DNA of 64,000 nucleotides from Tamaricihabitans halophyticus (GTDB lineage Bacteria; Actinomycetota; Actinomycetes; Mycobacteriales; Pseudonocardiaceae): contig NZ_SLXQ01000001.1 in the NCBI RefSeq assembly GCF_004340875.1, forward strand, positions 1,054,001 to 1,118,000. The letters run 5' to 3'. A program made the position numbers and the translations under genes. The stretch's first letter is position 1, and each line of letters begins with the position of its first letter. Of the stretch, positions 36,380-45,679 are shown one piece after another. Under the pieces are notes generated by a model, which saw only the letters and a program-made list of their open reading frames with translations, was not told where the DNA came from and ran no database searches.

Positions 36380-36415
36380 GGGTAGCCAGTAAGCAGGGAC
36401 ACGTAGGCTGTCGCT

Positions 36416-37531
36416 ATGTCGCGTTTGGAACGTTGGGGACTTACGAGCTTGTTCGCGGTCTACCTGCTCGTCGGCGTTCCCGTGCTGCTGAACCAGCTGG
36501 ACGGTGGCGACCTCACCGTCGGCCCGAACTGGCTGTGGTGGCTCGCCTACGTCGGCTACCTGGTGATCCTGCTCGCTACCTTCGTGCTGAACGAACACTC
36601 GTGGGCCAAGCCACTCCCGCTGGTCGGTGCGCTGAGCGCGACCGCGATGGCCGTGGTGTTCCTCGCCCCGAGTGCGGGCTGGACGGCGATCCTGCTGGTG
36701 TTCACCACGGCGGCCGCCGCGCATGTGGTCTCGGTACGGGCGACCATGGCGCTGCTCGTGCTGCACAGTGTCGCGGTGCTGGCCTCCGCTATGCTCGTTG
36801 GCGCGCAGTTCGGCGAAGCGGCACTCGGCGGGATGATCTACGCCATGCTGCAGGGCTGCTCGGTGTGGGCCGTCTACAACGAGCTGCGCGCGAACGCCGC
36901 ATCGGAGCGGCTCGCGGTGACCAACACCGAGCTGCGCGCGGCCACCGCGCTGCTCGCTGAATCCAGCCGGTCTACCGAACGGCTGCGGATCGCGCGGGAG
37001 CTACACGATGTGGTTGGCCACCAGCTCACCGCGCTGGCGCTGGAACTCGAGGTGGCCGCGCATAAGAGCACCCCGCCAGCCAGTGAACACGTGCAGCGGG
37101 CGCGCGGCCTCGCCAAGGATCTACTGACCGATGTCCGCACGGCCGTTGGCGAGCTGCGCGAGCGCCCGCCGGATCTGCGCGAGGCGCTGGCCAGTATCGC
37201 CGCGGACCTGCCCCGCCCGAAGGTCCATCTGTCGATCGCGGAAACCGTGTCGCCGGACGAGGATCGCGTCGCCACGCTGATCCGCTGTGTACAGGAGATC
37301 GTGACGAACACGATTCGCCATTCCGATGCGAGGAACCTGTGGATCGAGATCGATGGCTCGGCCGCCGGCGAGCTCAAGCTCAGCGCGCGGGACGACGGTC
37401 AGGGCGCGGTGTTGCTGCGGCTCGGCAACGGTCTGACCGGGCTCACCGAACGCATCGAAGCGCTGCATGGCACGGTAGGATTTGACACCCGCTCCGGATT
37501 CCAGCTCAACGCGGAGGTTCCCGCACCGTGA
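36416..37531 (+). CDS. Sensor histidine kinase (NarL/DesK group)
   Basis: 371 residues. The N-terminal half (residues 10-160) has about six hydrophobic helices with almost no extracellular loop, an intramembrane-sensing type. HisKA_3 dimerisation domain: phospho-acceptor His in RIARELHDVVGHQLTAL (near residue 198). ATPase lid: TNTIRHSDA near residue 300, DDGQGAVLLRLGNGLTGLTERI near 325 and GFQLNAEVPA at the end. ATG 36416 follows TAGGCT by 6 nt, so the mRNA is probably leaderless. Overlaps the response regulator by 4 bp. Expected to sense membrane stress or a drug and to control the divergent ABC exporter. Confidence 0.92.
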   Translation: MSRLERWGLTSLFAVYLLVGVPVLLNQLDGGDLTVGPNWLWWLAYVGYLVILLATFVLNEHSWAKPLPLVGALSATAMAVVFLAPSAGWTAILLVFTTAAAAHVVSVRATMALLVLHSVAVLASAMLVGAQFGEAALGGMIYAMLQGCSVWAVYNELRANAASERLAVTNTELRAATALLAESSRSTERLRIARELHDVVGHQLTALALELEVAAHKSTPPASEHVQRARGLAKDLLTDVRTAVGELRERPPDLREALASIAADLPRPKVHLSIAETVSPDEDRVATLIRCVQEIVTNTIRHSDARNLWIEIDGSAAGELKLSARDDGQGAVLLRLGNGLTGLTERIEALHGTVGFDTRSGFQLNAEVPAP

Positions 37532-38187
37532 TCAAAGTGTGCATTGTGGACGATCAGACGCTGGTGCGGCAGGGAATCCGCAGCCTGCTCGAACTGTCCA
37601 CGGACGTCGTGGTGGCCGCGGAGGCCGGCGACGGCGACGAGGCACTGGAGATCATCGCCACCGACCCACCGGATGTGCTGCTGCTCGATCTGCAAATGCC
37701 GGGCAGGGACGGTATCGCCACCCTGGAAGCGCTGCGCGAACGGCAGCTCGAACTGCCTACCCTGGTGCTCACCACGTTCGATGACGACGAGCTGGTGCTC
37801 GGCGCGGTGCGCGCGGGCGCGCATGGCTACCTGCTCAAGGACGTCACGCTGGACCAGCTGATCGGCGCGATCCGCACGCTGGCCGAGGGTGGCACGCTGG
37901 TACAGCCCGCGCTCACCGCACGCTTGCTCAGGGCCACCAGGCAACTTCGGCCGCCAAACACAGCGGAGGAACAGCAGGCGCAGCCGCTCACCGAGCGCGA
38001 GCAGGAAATCCTGCGGCTGCTCGCCGGCGGCTACGCGAACCGGGAGATCGCGGACGCGCTACACCTCGCGGAGGGCACGGTGAAAAACCACGTATCCAGC
38101 CTGCTCCTCAAACTCGGCGTACGGGATCGCACCCGGGCCGTGCTGCGCGCCCTGCACCTCGGCCTGCTCACCGAGAAAGCGCCGTAG
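37528..38187 (+). CDS. NarL/LuxR-family response regulator
   Basis: 219 residues: receiver domain (residues 1-120) with phospho-acceptor Asp in PDVLLLDLQMPGRDG near 53 and Lys in GYLLKDVTLDQL near 103; LuxR HTH at about 152-212 (LTEREQEILRLLAGGYANR then IADALHLAEGTVKNHVSSLL). Partner of the preceding kinase (4-bp overlap). The likely binding site is the palindromic GTCATGAC-containing inverted repeat upstream of the kinase. Confidence 0.94.
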   Translation: MIKVCIVDDQTLVRQGIRSLLELSTDVVVAAEAGDGDEALEIIATDPPDVLLLDLQMPGRDGIATLEALRERQLELPTLVLTTFDDDELVLGAVRAGAHGYLLKDVTLDQLIGAIRTLAEGGTLVQPALTARLLRATRQLRPPNTAEEQQAQPLTEREQEILRLLAGGYANREIADALHLAEGTVKNHVSSLLLKLGVRDRTRAVLRALHLGLLTEKAP

Positions 38188-38248
38188 AACCCGACCAGGC
38201 AAGTAATCGTTCGGCGCTCGCCCGATATGCGAGCTAGAGTGCCGATAC

Positions 38249-39232
38249 GTGACTACCGAACGAATTCTGGTTACTGGAAGCGCTGGCCATCTTGGCGAGG
38301 CACTGGTTCGCGTGCTGCGTGCCCAAGGGCGCGACGTCGTCGGGATCGACCTGCTGGAGTCGCCGTACACCACGGCAACCGGTTCGATCGCCGATCCCGC
38401 GTTCGTCCGCGACTGCATGGCTGGGGTGACCGGCGTACTGCACACCGCTACGCTGCACAAGCCGCATGTGAGCTCGCACAGCCGACAGGCCTTTGTGGAC
38501 ACGAACATCACGGGCACGTTGACCTTGCTGGAAGCAGCTGTCGCCGCAGGCGTTTCCGGGTTCGTGTTCACCAGCAGCACCACCGCGTTCGGCAGAGCAC
38601 TCACCCCGGGCGAAGGCGCACCAGCCACCTGGATTACCGAAGACGTCGTGCCGGTACCGAAGAACATCTACGGGGCGACCAAGACCGCGGCCGAGGACAT
38701 CGGCGAGCTGTTTCACCGCGACCACGGGCTGCCGGTACTGGTATTACGCACCTCGCGCTTCTTTCCGGAGCTCGACGATCGCCCGGCCGTCCGGAATATC
38801 TACCCGGACGCGAATCTCAAGGCCAACGAGTTCCTTTACCGGCGGGTGGACATCGCGGACGCGGTGGACGCGCATCTGGTGGCGTTGGCACAGGCGCCAC
38901 GGATCGGTTTCGGTCGCTATATCGTCAGCGCGACGACCCCGTTCGGCCTCGCGGATCTACCTGAGCTGCACGGCACGGCACCCGAGGTGGTCGCCAGGTA
39001 CTTCCCCGACCAGCCGGATATCTACCAGCGACTCGGCTGGCAGATGTTTCCCAGCCTGGATCGCGTCTACGTCAACGAACGTGCCCGTACCGACCTCGGC
39101 TGGAGTCCGAAGTACGACTACCGGCATGTCCTGGACTGCGTCCGGTTGGGCGATGACCCGCGCAGCGAGCTGGCCAGGCAGGTCGGCGCCAAGGGGTATC
39201 ACGCCGAGAAACATGACGTTTACACGACGTGA
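38249..39232 (+). CDS. NAD-dependent epimerase/dehydratase (extended SDR)
   Basis: 327 residues. Dinucleotide loop VTGSAGHLGEALVRVL at residues 8-23, active-site Ser in TSSTTAFG near 112 and Tyr/Lys in NIYGATKTAAED near residue 147. The C-terminal substrate part (ending RSELARQVGAKGYHAEKHDVY in pieces) suggests a sugar-nucleotide-like or small-molecule reductase. GTG 38249 is preceded by TAGAGT 8 nt upstream, consistent with a leaderless mRNA. Not in an operon with the two-component genes (62-bp gap). Confidence 0.85.
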   Translation: MTTERILVTGSAGHLGEALVRVLRAQGRDVVGIDLLESPYTTATGSIADPAFVRDCMAGVTGVLHTATLHKPHVSSHSRQAFVDTNITGTLTLLEAAVAAGVSGFVFTSSTTAFGRALTPGEGAPATWITEDVVPVPKNIYGATKTAAEDIGELFHRDHGLPVLVLRTSRFFPELDDRPAVRNIYPDANLKANEFLYRRVDIADAVDAHLVALAQAPRIGFGRYIVSATTPFGLADLPELHGTAPEVVARYFPDQPDIYQRLGWQMFPSLDRVYVNERARTDLGWSPKYDYRHVLDCVRLGDDPRSELARQVGAKGYHAEKHDVYTT

Positions 39233-39262
39233 TCCCCACGGTGGCGCCGGAAGGCGATCCGG

Positions 39263-39940
39263 TTAAGGGATGCCCTGCTGCACGATCGGCGGGTAGTTCT
39301 CCCAGCCGAACTGGGCGCACCAGCCATCCGGGAACTCATCGTTCTGCTTCAGCTGCAGTGGCAGTTCCTGCTCGGGACCGCCGGTGGGCGGCTTGCCGAC
39401 CAGGACCACCGTCGCGGTGCCGGCGTCCTCATTGACGTTAGGCTCACTCTTGACCGAGTATTCGCCCGGCAGGGACCCGACGACCTGATTGAACGCCTCG
39501 GTTTCCTCCTGGTTCGGCTTCCGGCAGGTGAGTTCCGCGAGCGGGGCGGCCTTGTTCTCGCTGAAAGCCGTCGCAAGCTTGTCCGCGGCAGCCTTCGCGT
39601 CGCCACCCCCGCCACCGAGCAGCAGGATCAGTGCCGTCGCTCCGCCGCCAAGTACCACGACCGCGGCCACCACGATGCCGATGATCAGCCCGGTCTTCTT
39701 CTTCGGCGGTGGCCCTCCCATGGGTGGCCCGCCCATCGGCTGGCCCGGCGGAAACGGCCCACCAGGTGGTCCATACCCAGGGTCACCCGGCGGTTGCTGG
39801 CCGTACGGCGGTTGCCCTGGTGGCGGCTGCTGGCCGAACGGCTGCTGCCCAGGGGGCGGCTGCTGCCCGTATGGTTGCTGGCCGTACGGCGGCTGCCCCG
39901 GCGGGGGCTGGCCACCTGGCGGCTGCGGCGGGTAAGTCAT
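39263..39940 (-). CDS. Proline-rich single-pass membrane protein, copy A
   Basis: 225 residues from ATG 39940 with AAGGGGCG upstream. Residues 1-80 are a low-complexity Pro/Gly/Gln tract with repeating GQ-P-P-[YF]-GQQ units, ending in PPKKKTG; then one transmembrane helix (about 84-108), a Gly hinge, and an extracytoplasmic domain of about 110 residues with two Cys (TCRKP and GWCAQF) that probably form a disulfide. This layout is common in actinobacterial surface proteins of unknown function. A close paralogue lies next to it, with 80 bp of identical DNA. Confidence 0.8.
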   Translation of the reverse strand: MTYPPQPPGGQPPPGQPPYGQQPYGQQPPPGQQPFGQQPPPGQPPYGQQPPGDPGYGPPGGPFPPGQPMGGPPMGGPPPKKKTGLIIGIVVAAVVVLGGGATALILLLGGGGGDAKAAADKLATAFSENKAAPLAELTCRKPNQEETEAFNQVVGSLPGEYSVKSEPNVNEDAGTATVVLVGKPPTGGPEQELPLQLKQNDEFPDGWCAQFGWENYPPIVQQGIP

Positions 39941-40083
39941 GACGCCCCTTCGTGCTGTTCTGTTTCGCACGTTGAGCCTATCTCCGCCAGTCACGCCCGG
40001 CCCATCAGCTGATCCACGTCACAGGTCGGGTCGCCCGTTTCGTGTCCTTTCGCCCGGACTGAGTACTTGTGTCCGGGATCTGA

Positions 40084-40749
40084 TTACGGGATGCCCTGCT
40101 GCTCCGCGAGCTTGGGGTAGACCTCCCAGGCGAACTGGGTGCACCAGCCGTCCGGGAACTCATCATTCCGGTTCAACCCGATTGCCGCCTGCTGCTTACC
40201 GCCTCCACCAGTCGGAAAGCTGAGCGTGATCGTCGCGGTGCCGGCATCCTCATCCACCTGCGGCTCGCCCACCAGCGAGTATCGGGCTTGGTCATACGCG
40301 GCGACCTGCTCCCACGCCTCGGATTCCGCGCTGGTTGGCTTGCGGCAGGTGAGCTCGCCGACCTGCGCGACGTTCCTCCCGTTGAGCGCGGTGACGAGCT
40401 TGTCCGCGGCAACGTGCACGTCGCCGCTTCCTCCGCCGCCGAGCAGCAGGATCAACGCCGTGGTGCCGCCGCCGAGCACCACGACCGCGGCCACCACGAT
40501 GCCGATGATCAGCCCGGTCTTCTTCTTCGGCGGTGGCCCTCCCATGGGTGGCCCGCCTATCGGCTGGCCAGGCGGGAACGGCCCGCCGGGTGGCCCATAG
40601 CCTGGAGCGCCCGACGGCGGCTGGCCGAACGGCGGCTGCCCTGGCGGTGATGGCTGACCAAACGGCGGTTCCCTGGCGGCGGCCCGTATGGTTGCTGGCC
40701 GTACGGCGGTTGTCCCGAGCCTAACTCCGCGCGAGGCGTTCAGACCCAT
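40084..40749 (-). pseudogene. Paralogue copy B of the proline-rich membrane protein, 5'-truncated and frameshifted
   Basis: The TM helix and domain (EDAGTATI, GWCTQFAWEV, two Cys) match copy A and are intact. Upstream, one base is missing relative to copy A between 40670 and 40671: copy A reads CGGTTGCCCTGG where copy B reads CGGTTCCCTGG on the plus strand. Before that point the Pro/Gln repeats continue in another frame ([15 protein letters not shown]), but this frame runs back to a stop near 40744 without a start codon. The open frame from ATG 40749 therefore begins with an unrelated 26-residue leader and no Shine-Dalgarno. It may still be made from an internal start, so pseudogene is not certain. 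Confidence 0.55.
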
Positions 40750-40785
40750 TCGATGGTCGCGCTGCCGGCTCGCTTGGCGCCAGGG

Positions 40786-41916
40786 TTAACCTGCGCTGAG
40801 TTCCCGGACGAACAGCCCCGCCGCCACCTTGGGGTCGAACCAGGTTGATTTCGCCGGCATCACCATGCCCGCATCCGAAACCGCCATCACCTGCTCGATG
40901 CTCGGCGCGTGCAGCAGGAAACCGATCGCGTCATGCGCGGCGCACCACCGCCCGGCCTCGGCGCTGTCGCCGCCGCCCGGCAGTAGCGTGAGCGCGCCGT
41001 GGGTATCCGCCCCGGTCACCCCGAACAGCGGGGCAAGGATGCCTTCATCCAGCACGACCACATCGAGCTCATCGCGAGGTGTTGCCGATTCGCGCGGCGG
41101 CCGCAACCACAGCCGGTACCACCGCCCGTCCAGATATACCGCGACGGCCCCTGGTGCCGGCGCCGCCGCCACGCATTCCTCGATCCGCGCCGTTCCCGGC
41201 AACGCGGCAAGCGCGGCGAGGATGTCCGGTGTGGACATTCCAGCCGGCCGGGTAACGCACCGGTGATACCCGAGAATCCGCATCTCCTCGCTGGGGAACA
41301 GCGCGGCCATCGTGTAGCCAGGCGTGGCGCGCCTGCTCGCATAGCGTTCCGCCGCGGCCATCCGATGGTGTCCATCCGCGATGTACAAGGCATCGATCTC
41401 GTCCAGCTCGCGCTGTACGGCATCAGCCAACCCAGCGTCGTGCCTGGTCCAGACCGAATGCGCCAGCCCGCCGGCGACTACGTGCACGTCCGGCTGACTG
41501 CTGGCCACCTCGGCAAGCAACCCGCGCAGCGTGGCCCGCGTCGGATGGGTCAGCGTGACCGGGACCTGCTCGATACCGGCCGCTTCGGTGTACTCATCGA
41601 GCCTTCGCTCCCGCTCCGGCTGAGTACTCTCGTGCCGCCGGATCCTACCCGCCCGGTAGTCCTCAATAGACACTTCGGCGATCACGCCGGTCTGCCAGTG
41701 CGCACCCGAACCAACCCGGTACACCACGACCGAGGGAACCGGTACTGAGGTATACGCACCGTCGGCGCAGAGCTGCCGCACCCGCTCCGGCGGTACCGGC
41801 TCGTGCACCGCGCCGGCGTAGTTCTGATTCGCCACGAACACCCGTGGCGGGCGTACCGCTATCCGCGGCGCGTCCACCGGTTGCCGCGCGGGCACCGCCG
41901 CGTGCGCGGTGCTCAC
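40786..41916 (-). CDS. DUF1015 protein
   Basis: 376 residues. DUF1015 hallmarks: QPERERRLDEYTEA near residue 100, YIADGHHRMAAAERYA near 185, and HRCVTRPAG near 225. Function not settled; in many bacteria this family is encoded beside serA or serC, and the same holds here: its GTG or ATG overlaps the serA-like stop by 4 bp, so they are co-translated. A role linked to serine or hydroxypyruvate metabolism is inference from context only. No membrane segment. Confidence 0.85.
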   Translation of the reverse strand: MSTAHAAVPARQPVDAPRIAVRPPRVFVANQNYAGAVHEPVPPERVRQLCADGAYTSVPVPSVVVYRVGSGAHWQTGVIAEVSIEDYRAGRIRRHESTQPERERRLDEYTEAAGIEQVPVTLTHPTRATLRGLLAEVASSQPDVHVVAGGLAHSVWTRHDAGLADAVQRELDEIDALYIADGHHRMAAAERYASRRATPGYTMAALFPSEEMRILGYHRCVTRPAGMSTPDILAALAALPGTARIEECVAAAPAPGAVAVYLDGRWYRLWLRPPRESATPRDELDVVVLDEGILAPLFGVTGADTHGALTLLPGGGDSAEAGRWCAAHDAIGFLLHAPSIEQVMAVSDAGMVMPAKSTWFDPKVAAGLFVRELSAG

Positions 41917-42926
41917 GGCGCGCCGCCGGAACCGGCAGCAGCCAACTGGGCCGCGTCCAGCGCGGCCAGGTTGACGCAGTGTGGCGGTGCGCCCTGGGTG
42001 AACGCGCCGATCATCCGCACCACCTCGTCGGCGACCGCCTGCTGAGCCTGCTCGGTGGACGCTCCGATGTGGTGTGTTCCGTACACATTGGGATGCTTGG
42101 CAAGCCGGGACTCGATCTGACCCGTAGCTGTCCCCGGCTCATCCGCGTACACGTCCAGCCCGGCACGCACCCCCTTGGTTTCCATCGCCTCGATCAGCGC
42201 ATCCTCGTCAACAAGTTCACCACGCGAGGTGTTCAGGATCAGCGCGCCAGCCGGCACCTTGGCAAGCAGGTCGCGGTTGATCAGCTGCCTGGTGTTCTCC
42301 GCCGCGGGCAGATGGAAGGAAAGCACATCGCAGGTGCGCGCCAGTTCGTCCAGATCGGACACGAACTCGATACCGGCGCCGGCCGCACGACGCGCGGATT
42401 CCGTGTCCCTTTCGGCTTTGGCCACCGCGTACACCTTGGCACCGAAGGCCGCGGCGCGCTCGGCGAAGGCCAGGCCGATCTGGCCAAGGCCAACCACGCC
42501 GATCCGTCGACCGAGAATGCCGTTCGCCCGCGAATAGCGCTTCTTGTCCCACCGCCCGGCACGCAGGTCAATCACGTTGTCCGGGATGTTGCGATCAAGC
42601 GCGAGCAGCAGGCCAAAGGTCAGCTCGGCGACGGCTACCGCGTTACGACCGGGCACATTGCACACATAGATGCCGCGCTCCGCGGCCGCCGCGCAGTCGA
42701 TCGTGTTGGTGCCGGAGCCAGCGCGGATGATCAGCCGCAGGGATTCCGCCGTCTCGATCGTGGCCGCGGTGACCTTGGTACTGCGCACTACCAGTACGTC
42801 GTAGCCGGTCAGCCGCTCGGCAAGCTGGTCAGCGGTGGTGTCCGGCTGATACTCGTACTCATGCCCACCGTCGGCGAGCTCGGCGAGCGACGCGGCCGGG
42901 AAAGCGTCGGCGACAAGGATCCTCAT
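41913..42926 (-). CDS. serA: D-3-phosphoglycerate dehydrogenase-type 2-hydroxyacid dehydrogenase
   Basis: Oxidises 3-phosphoglycerate to 3-phosphohydroxypyruvate, first step of serine synthesis. ATG 42926 with AAGGGAG upstream gives 337 residues: a short form without the C-terminal ACT domain. Rossmann loop VVGLGQIG near residue 150, catalytic Arg in NTSRGELVDEDAL, Glu about 30 residues later in DVYADEP, and His in YGTHHIGAST near 290. The domain and the adjacent DUF1015 gene support serA, but a paralogue acting on another hydroxy acid cannot be excluded. Confidence 0.85.
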   Translation of the reverse strand: MRILVADAFPAASLAELADGGHEYEYQPDTTADQLAERLTGYDVLVVRSTKVTAATIETAESLRLIIRAGSGTNTIDCAAAAERGIYVCNVPGRNAVAVAELTFGLLLALDRNIPDNVIDLRAGRWDKKRYSRANGILGRRIGVVGLGQIGLAFAERAAAFGAKVYAVAKAERDTESARRAAGAGIEFVSDLDELARTCDVLSFHLPAAENTRQLINRDLLAKVPAGALILNTSRGELVDEDALIEAMETKGVRAGLDVYADEPGTATGQIESRLAKHPNVYGTHHIGASTEQAQQAVADEVVRMIGAFTQGAPPHCVNLAALDAAQLAAAGSGGAP

Positions 42927-43264
42927 CGGCAGCTCCCTTGCGGTTGGCGGGCGTACCCGTTGGGTACCCGGGACACGCCGAGGCGACACCGTGCGCGAAG
43001 GCTCGCCGGTTATCGCCAGGGGTTCCGGATCTGTTGCGTATTAAGAAGCGTGTTCCTTATAGCGCAATAGTGACGCGCAAGGGGCTGTCTCGTCAACACC
43101 TCGACGACATCGGCAGGACCACGGCCGAGCCATTGGTAACGCTGCGTACGCGGATCTCGGCAACACTGCTCTACCGGCATGAATTCACTGATTGAGAACC
43201 CACCAAATTCGCGATCGGTGCGAAAATTGGTAACACCAGCGTGTCACCGGATCCGGGAGTCCCC
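42927..43264. other. Intergenic stretch between serA and lysozyme genes
   Basis: 338 bp without a convincing gene; an 85-codon frame at 42938-43195 lacks a Shine-Dalgarno and a plausible protein pattern. Near the right end an imperfect inverted repeat, CCAAATTCGC (43203-43212) with GCGAAAATTGG (43220-43230), stands upstream of the lysozyme gene. The left side has ACCCgttGGGT and other GC stems in the serA leader. Confidence 0.4.
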
Positions 43265-43873
43265 ATGACTGACTACGGAATCGACGTATCCCATTGGAAC
43301 GCCGTGGACGACTGGAATGCCGTACGGGGCAACAACATCACGTACAGCATCGCCAAAGTGACCGAGTCCACCGAACATGTGGACTCGGCCGTCGGCAGCC
43401 ATGTCAACGGTGCCCGCGGCGCGGGAATCGCCACCGGCGGTTACCACTTCGCGCGCCCCGTCGATGTCGCGGCCCAGGTCGCGCACTTCGCGAATAACCT
43501 GAACCAGCACGGTTTGCTCAATGCCGGCAGCATCTGGCCAGCGCTGGATATGGAAGCCGAGGGTTTCGGCGACGCCAACGCGTTCATCCGCGATTTCCGC
43601 GACCAGTTCCGCGCGCGCACCAACACCAATGGCCTACTCGTCTACGCGAATCTCAACTGGTTCCAGAACATTCTGCGACCAGACGAATGGGCCGATGACG
43701 GCGTGCTGCTATGGATCGCGCGTTACAACGGCGACCCGGGTAACCCGGGGTGGGCGCATCCGCGGCTGGCCATTCACCAGCACAGCAGCGAGGGCCAGGT
43801 GCCGGGTATCCCCGGCCCGATCGACCGCAACGCCACGGTCGGCGAGTACACCAGGGGGCATTTCACCAGTTAA
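43265..43873 (+). CDS. GH25 lysozyme (single domain, no signal peptide)
   Basis: Muramidase cutting the MurNAc-GlcNAc bond of peptidoglycan. The 202-residue protein from ATG 43265 (GGGAG upstream) is the GH25 barrel alone: first strand DYGIDVSHWN with the catalytic-region Asp, and the acid DMEAE (D-x-E) near residue 95, LLVYANLNWFQN near 125, and WAHPRLAIHQHSS near 165. No signal peptide or wall-binding module is seen, so release may depend on another route or on lysis. No phage genes are adjacent. Confidence 0.87.
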   Translation: MTDYGIDVSHWNAVDDWNAVRGNNITYSIAKVTESTEHVDSAVGSHVNGARGAGIATGGYHFARPVDVAAQVAHFANNLNQHGLLNAGSIWPALDMEAEGFGDANAFIRDFRDQFRARTNTNGLLVYANLNWFQNILRPDEWADDGVLLWIARYNGDPGNPGWAHPRLAIHQHSSEGQVPGIPGPIDRNATVGEYTRGHFTS

Positions 43874-43929
43874 GAGCATCAACCGGCACCGAAGTACGAC
43901 TGTCCCGCTGGCTTTGCCAGTATGTCCGC

Positions 43930-45630
43930 ATGACGCCGGTGAGCCGTGGACGCAAAAAGGATGGAAAGGCGATCGCGCGCCCGGCGCGATCCGAGAAACA
44001 GGAGGCATACGCCGAAGCGATTCGAGAATTTCTCGCGCTGACCGACGAGTCGGACGCCATCACCGCGGAAATAGTCGCTTCGGATCTGGTTGGCGTCGAA
44101 TGGCTCGAACGCCTCGCGGGCGCGGATGGTCCGTACTTCACTGCCGAGCTGATCAGCTACGCCAAGGGCACCAGCACGCCGGCAGCGCTGGCCTTGCTGC
44201 GCGCCCTGCAATCGGTCGCAACCACCGAGGACGATCGAAAGGCGGCCGAACTCGCCGGGGACGAGCTGGCCAGTAAGGGAGTTGCCGAACCCGCGTGGGG
44301 CAGCTCGCTCAGCGCGGTCGAGCCAACCGAATGCTGGCTGTTCGCCGACGTCTTCGGCGACAGCGCATCGCTGATCTGCGTTTTCGACCGTGCCGGTACC
44401 CAGCACGGAGTCGTCTGCCTGCTGTCCTTCGAGTGGGGTAAGACGATCGCGGCCGATCTGTACCCCATGCTCGAGCCCGCCGAAACACTCGAGGAGATGC
44501 GCGAGCGGGTAGCGCAGAGCGCGGGCGCGGTCCGGGTGGACAGTGTCCAGCCGGCAGCGGCCAGCCGGCTGCTCATCGACGGCATTGAGACCCTGGACGA
44601 CGAGTATGGCGAGGAGTTCGAAGACTCCGTGGCCAGCAGTCGTGCGCTGGTGCTCGCCAGGTATCGGGCACTGCCGGCGGCCGCACCGCGCCCGGACCCG
44701 GCCGCGGTGCCCGCGGAGACCGAGATCAGCAATACGCTCGAGGAGTTCCTCCGCGCGGCGGAGAGCCTGGACGCGACCGACCCGGCGACCAGGAACTGCG
44801 CCGAGCTGCTGGTGCGCTTCGGCTATGCCTTCGATCCGAAGCAGCCACGCAAGTCCAGCCCGCGCAAACTGCTCACCTTCGTCGAGGACTTCCTGCCGGG
44901 CCGACCGGAACTGGACGAGGAGCTTGCGGAGATCCTGCCGTGGGTGTTGACCGCGTGGACCAACTGGGTCATCGCGAACGAGGAGCTGCCCGAAGGGGCG
45001 CGCGCCGAGCTGGTGACCGTCACCGAGGATCTGTTCGCGCAGCTCGCCGTGGACGATGTCGAGGACGATGAGTTGTCACTGTTCGCCGACGAAGATGACG
45101 AAGACGGCGAAGACGATGAACTCGATGACCTCGACGAGGACGAATTCGGCGACGAGGAACCGACCGTTATCGACTACTACCTCGACGATGTGCAGGAAAT
45201 CCCGGATGTGGACACGCTGCGGGACATCCTGGACCGCCGCGCGTTCGCGATACCCGACCACAATGTCCAGATTGACGACACCATCGTCGAGCTCGACCCG
45301 CGCGACCCCGAGTACCGGCAGACGCTCATCGTCGCGGAACATCCGGAACTGCACGAAGCCTTGACCGATCCGGACTTCGTGGGCGAGATCAACGGCGTCG
45401 ATCCAAAGGTCTTTCTACTCGGCCAGGAAGTAGTCGCTGAGCACCTGTGGCACGACGAGCCGATGGAGGTGTGGGCTGCCGTGAAACGGCTCAAGGAAAA
45501 GGGCCAGAAGCGCACGGAGATCCTTGCCGCGCTGGGCGCCGCGGCGATCGCCAACGGGTATGTCACCGACGAGGAGGATGCCGGCGAGCCGGACGAAGTG
45601 GGCTATCGCGCCGCGGTGGATGGGCTGTGA
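43930..45630 (+). CDS. Large acidic protein with possible DUF1841-like C-terminus
   Basis: 566 residues from ATG 43930; an earlier in-frame start at 43750 overlaps the lysozyme gene and is rejected. Not a family I can name with certainty. Basic N-terminal 25 residues, then a helical region with ECWLFADVFGDSASLICVF in the first half, a very acidic stretch near residues 375-415 (runs of D and E, such as EDDELDDLDEDEFGDEE), and a C-terminal 130-residue part (HPELHEALTDPDF then AEHLWHDEPMEVWAAVKRL) resembling DUF1841. Likely soluble; unknown role. Confidence 0.75.
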   Translation: MTPVSRGRKKDGKAIARPARSEKQEAYAEAIREFLALTDESDAITAEIVASDLVGVEWLERLAGADGPYFTAELISYAKGTSTPAALALLRALQSVATTEDDRKAAELAGDELASKGVAEPAWGSSLSAVEPTECWLFADVFGDSASLICVFDRAGTQHGVVCLLSFEWGKTIAADLYPMLEPAETLEEMRERVAQSAGAVRVDSVQPAAASRLLIDGIETLDDEYGEEFEDSVASSRALVLARYRALPAAAPRPDPAAVPAETEISNTLEEFLRAAESLDATDPATRNCAELLVRFGYAFDPKQPRKSSPRKLLTFVEDFLPGRPELDEELAEILPWVLTAWTNWVIANEELPEGARAELVTVTEDLFAQLAVDDVEDDELSLFADEDDEDGEDDELDDLDEDEFGDEEPTVIDYYLDDVQEIPDVDTLRDILDRRAFAIPDHNVQIDDTIVELDPRDPEYRQTLIVAEHPELHEALTDPDFVGEINGVDPKVFLLGQEVVAEHLWHDEPMEVWAAVKRLKEKGQKRTEILAALGAAAIANGYVTDEEDAGEPDEVGYRAAVDGL

Positions 45631-45679
45631 TCTACCCGCCACCCGCACGTCCCAACTGGTATGTACTAAGCTGACGCCG

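Noticed and set aside
42938-43195. 85-codon plus-strand frame in the serA-lysozyme gap
   Set aside because: No Shine-Dalgarno, no family pattern and poor codon-position bias by eye.
43265-43873. Prophage or tailocin remnant around the GH25 lysozyme
   Set aside because: No capsid, tail, holin, integrase or terminase genes nearby.
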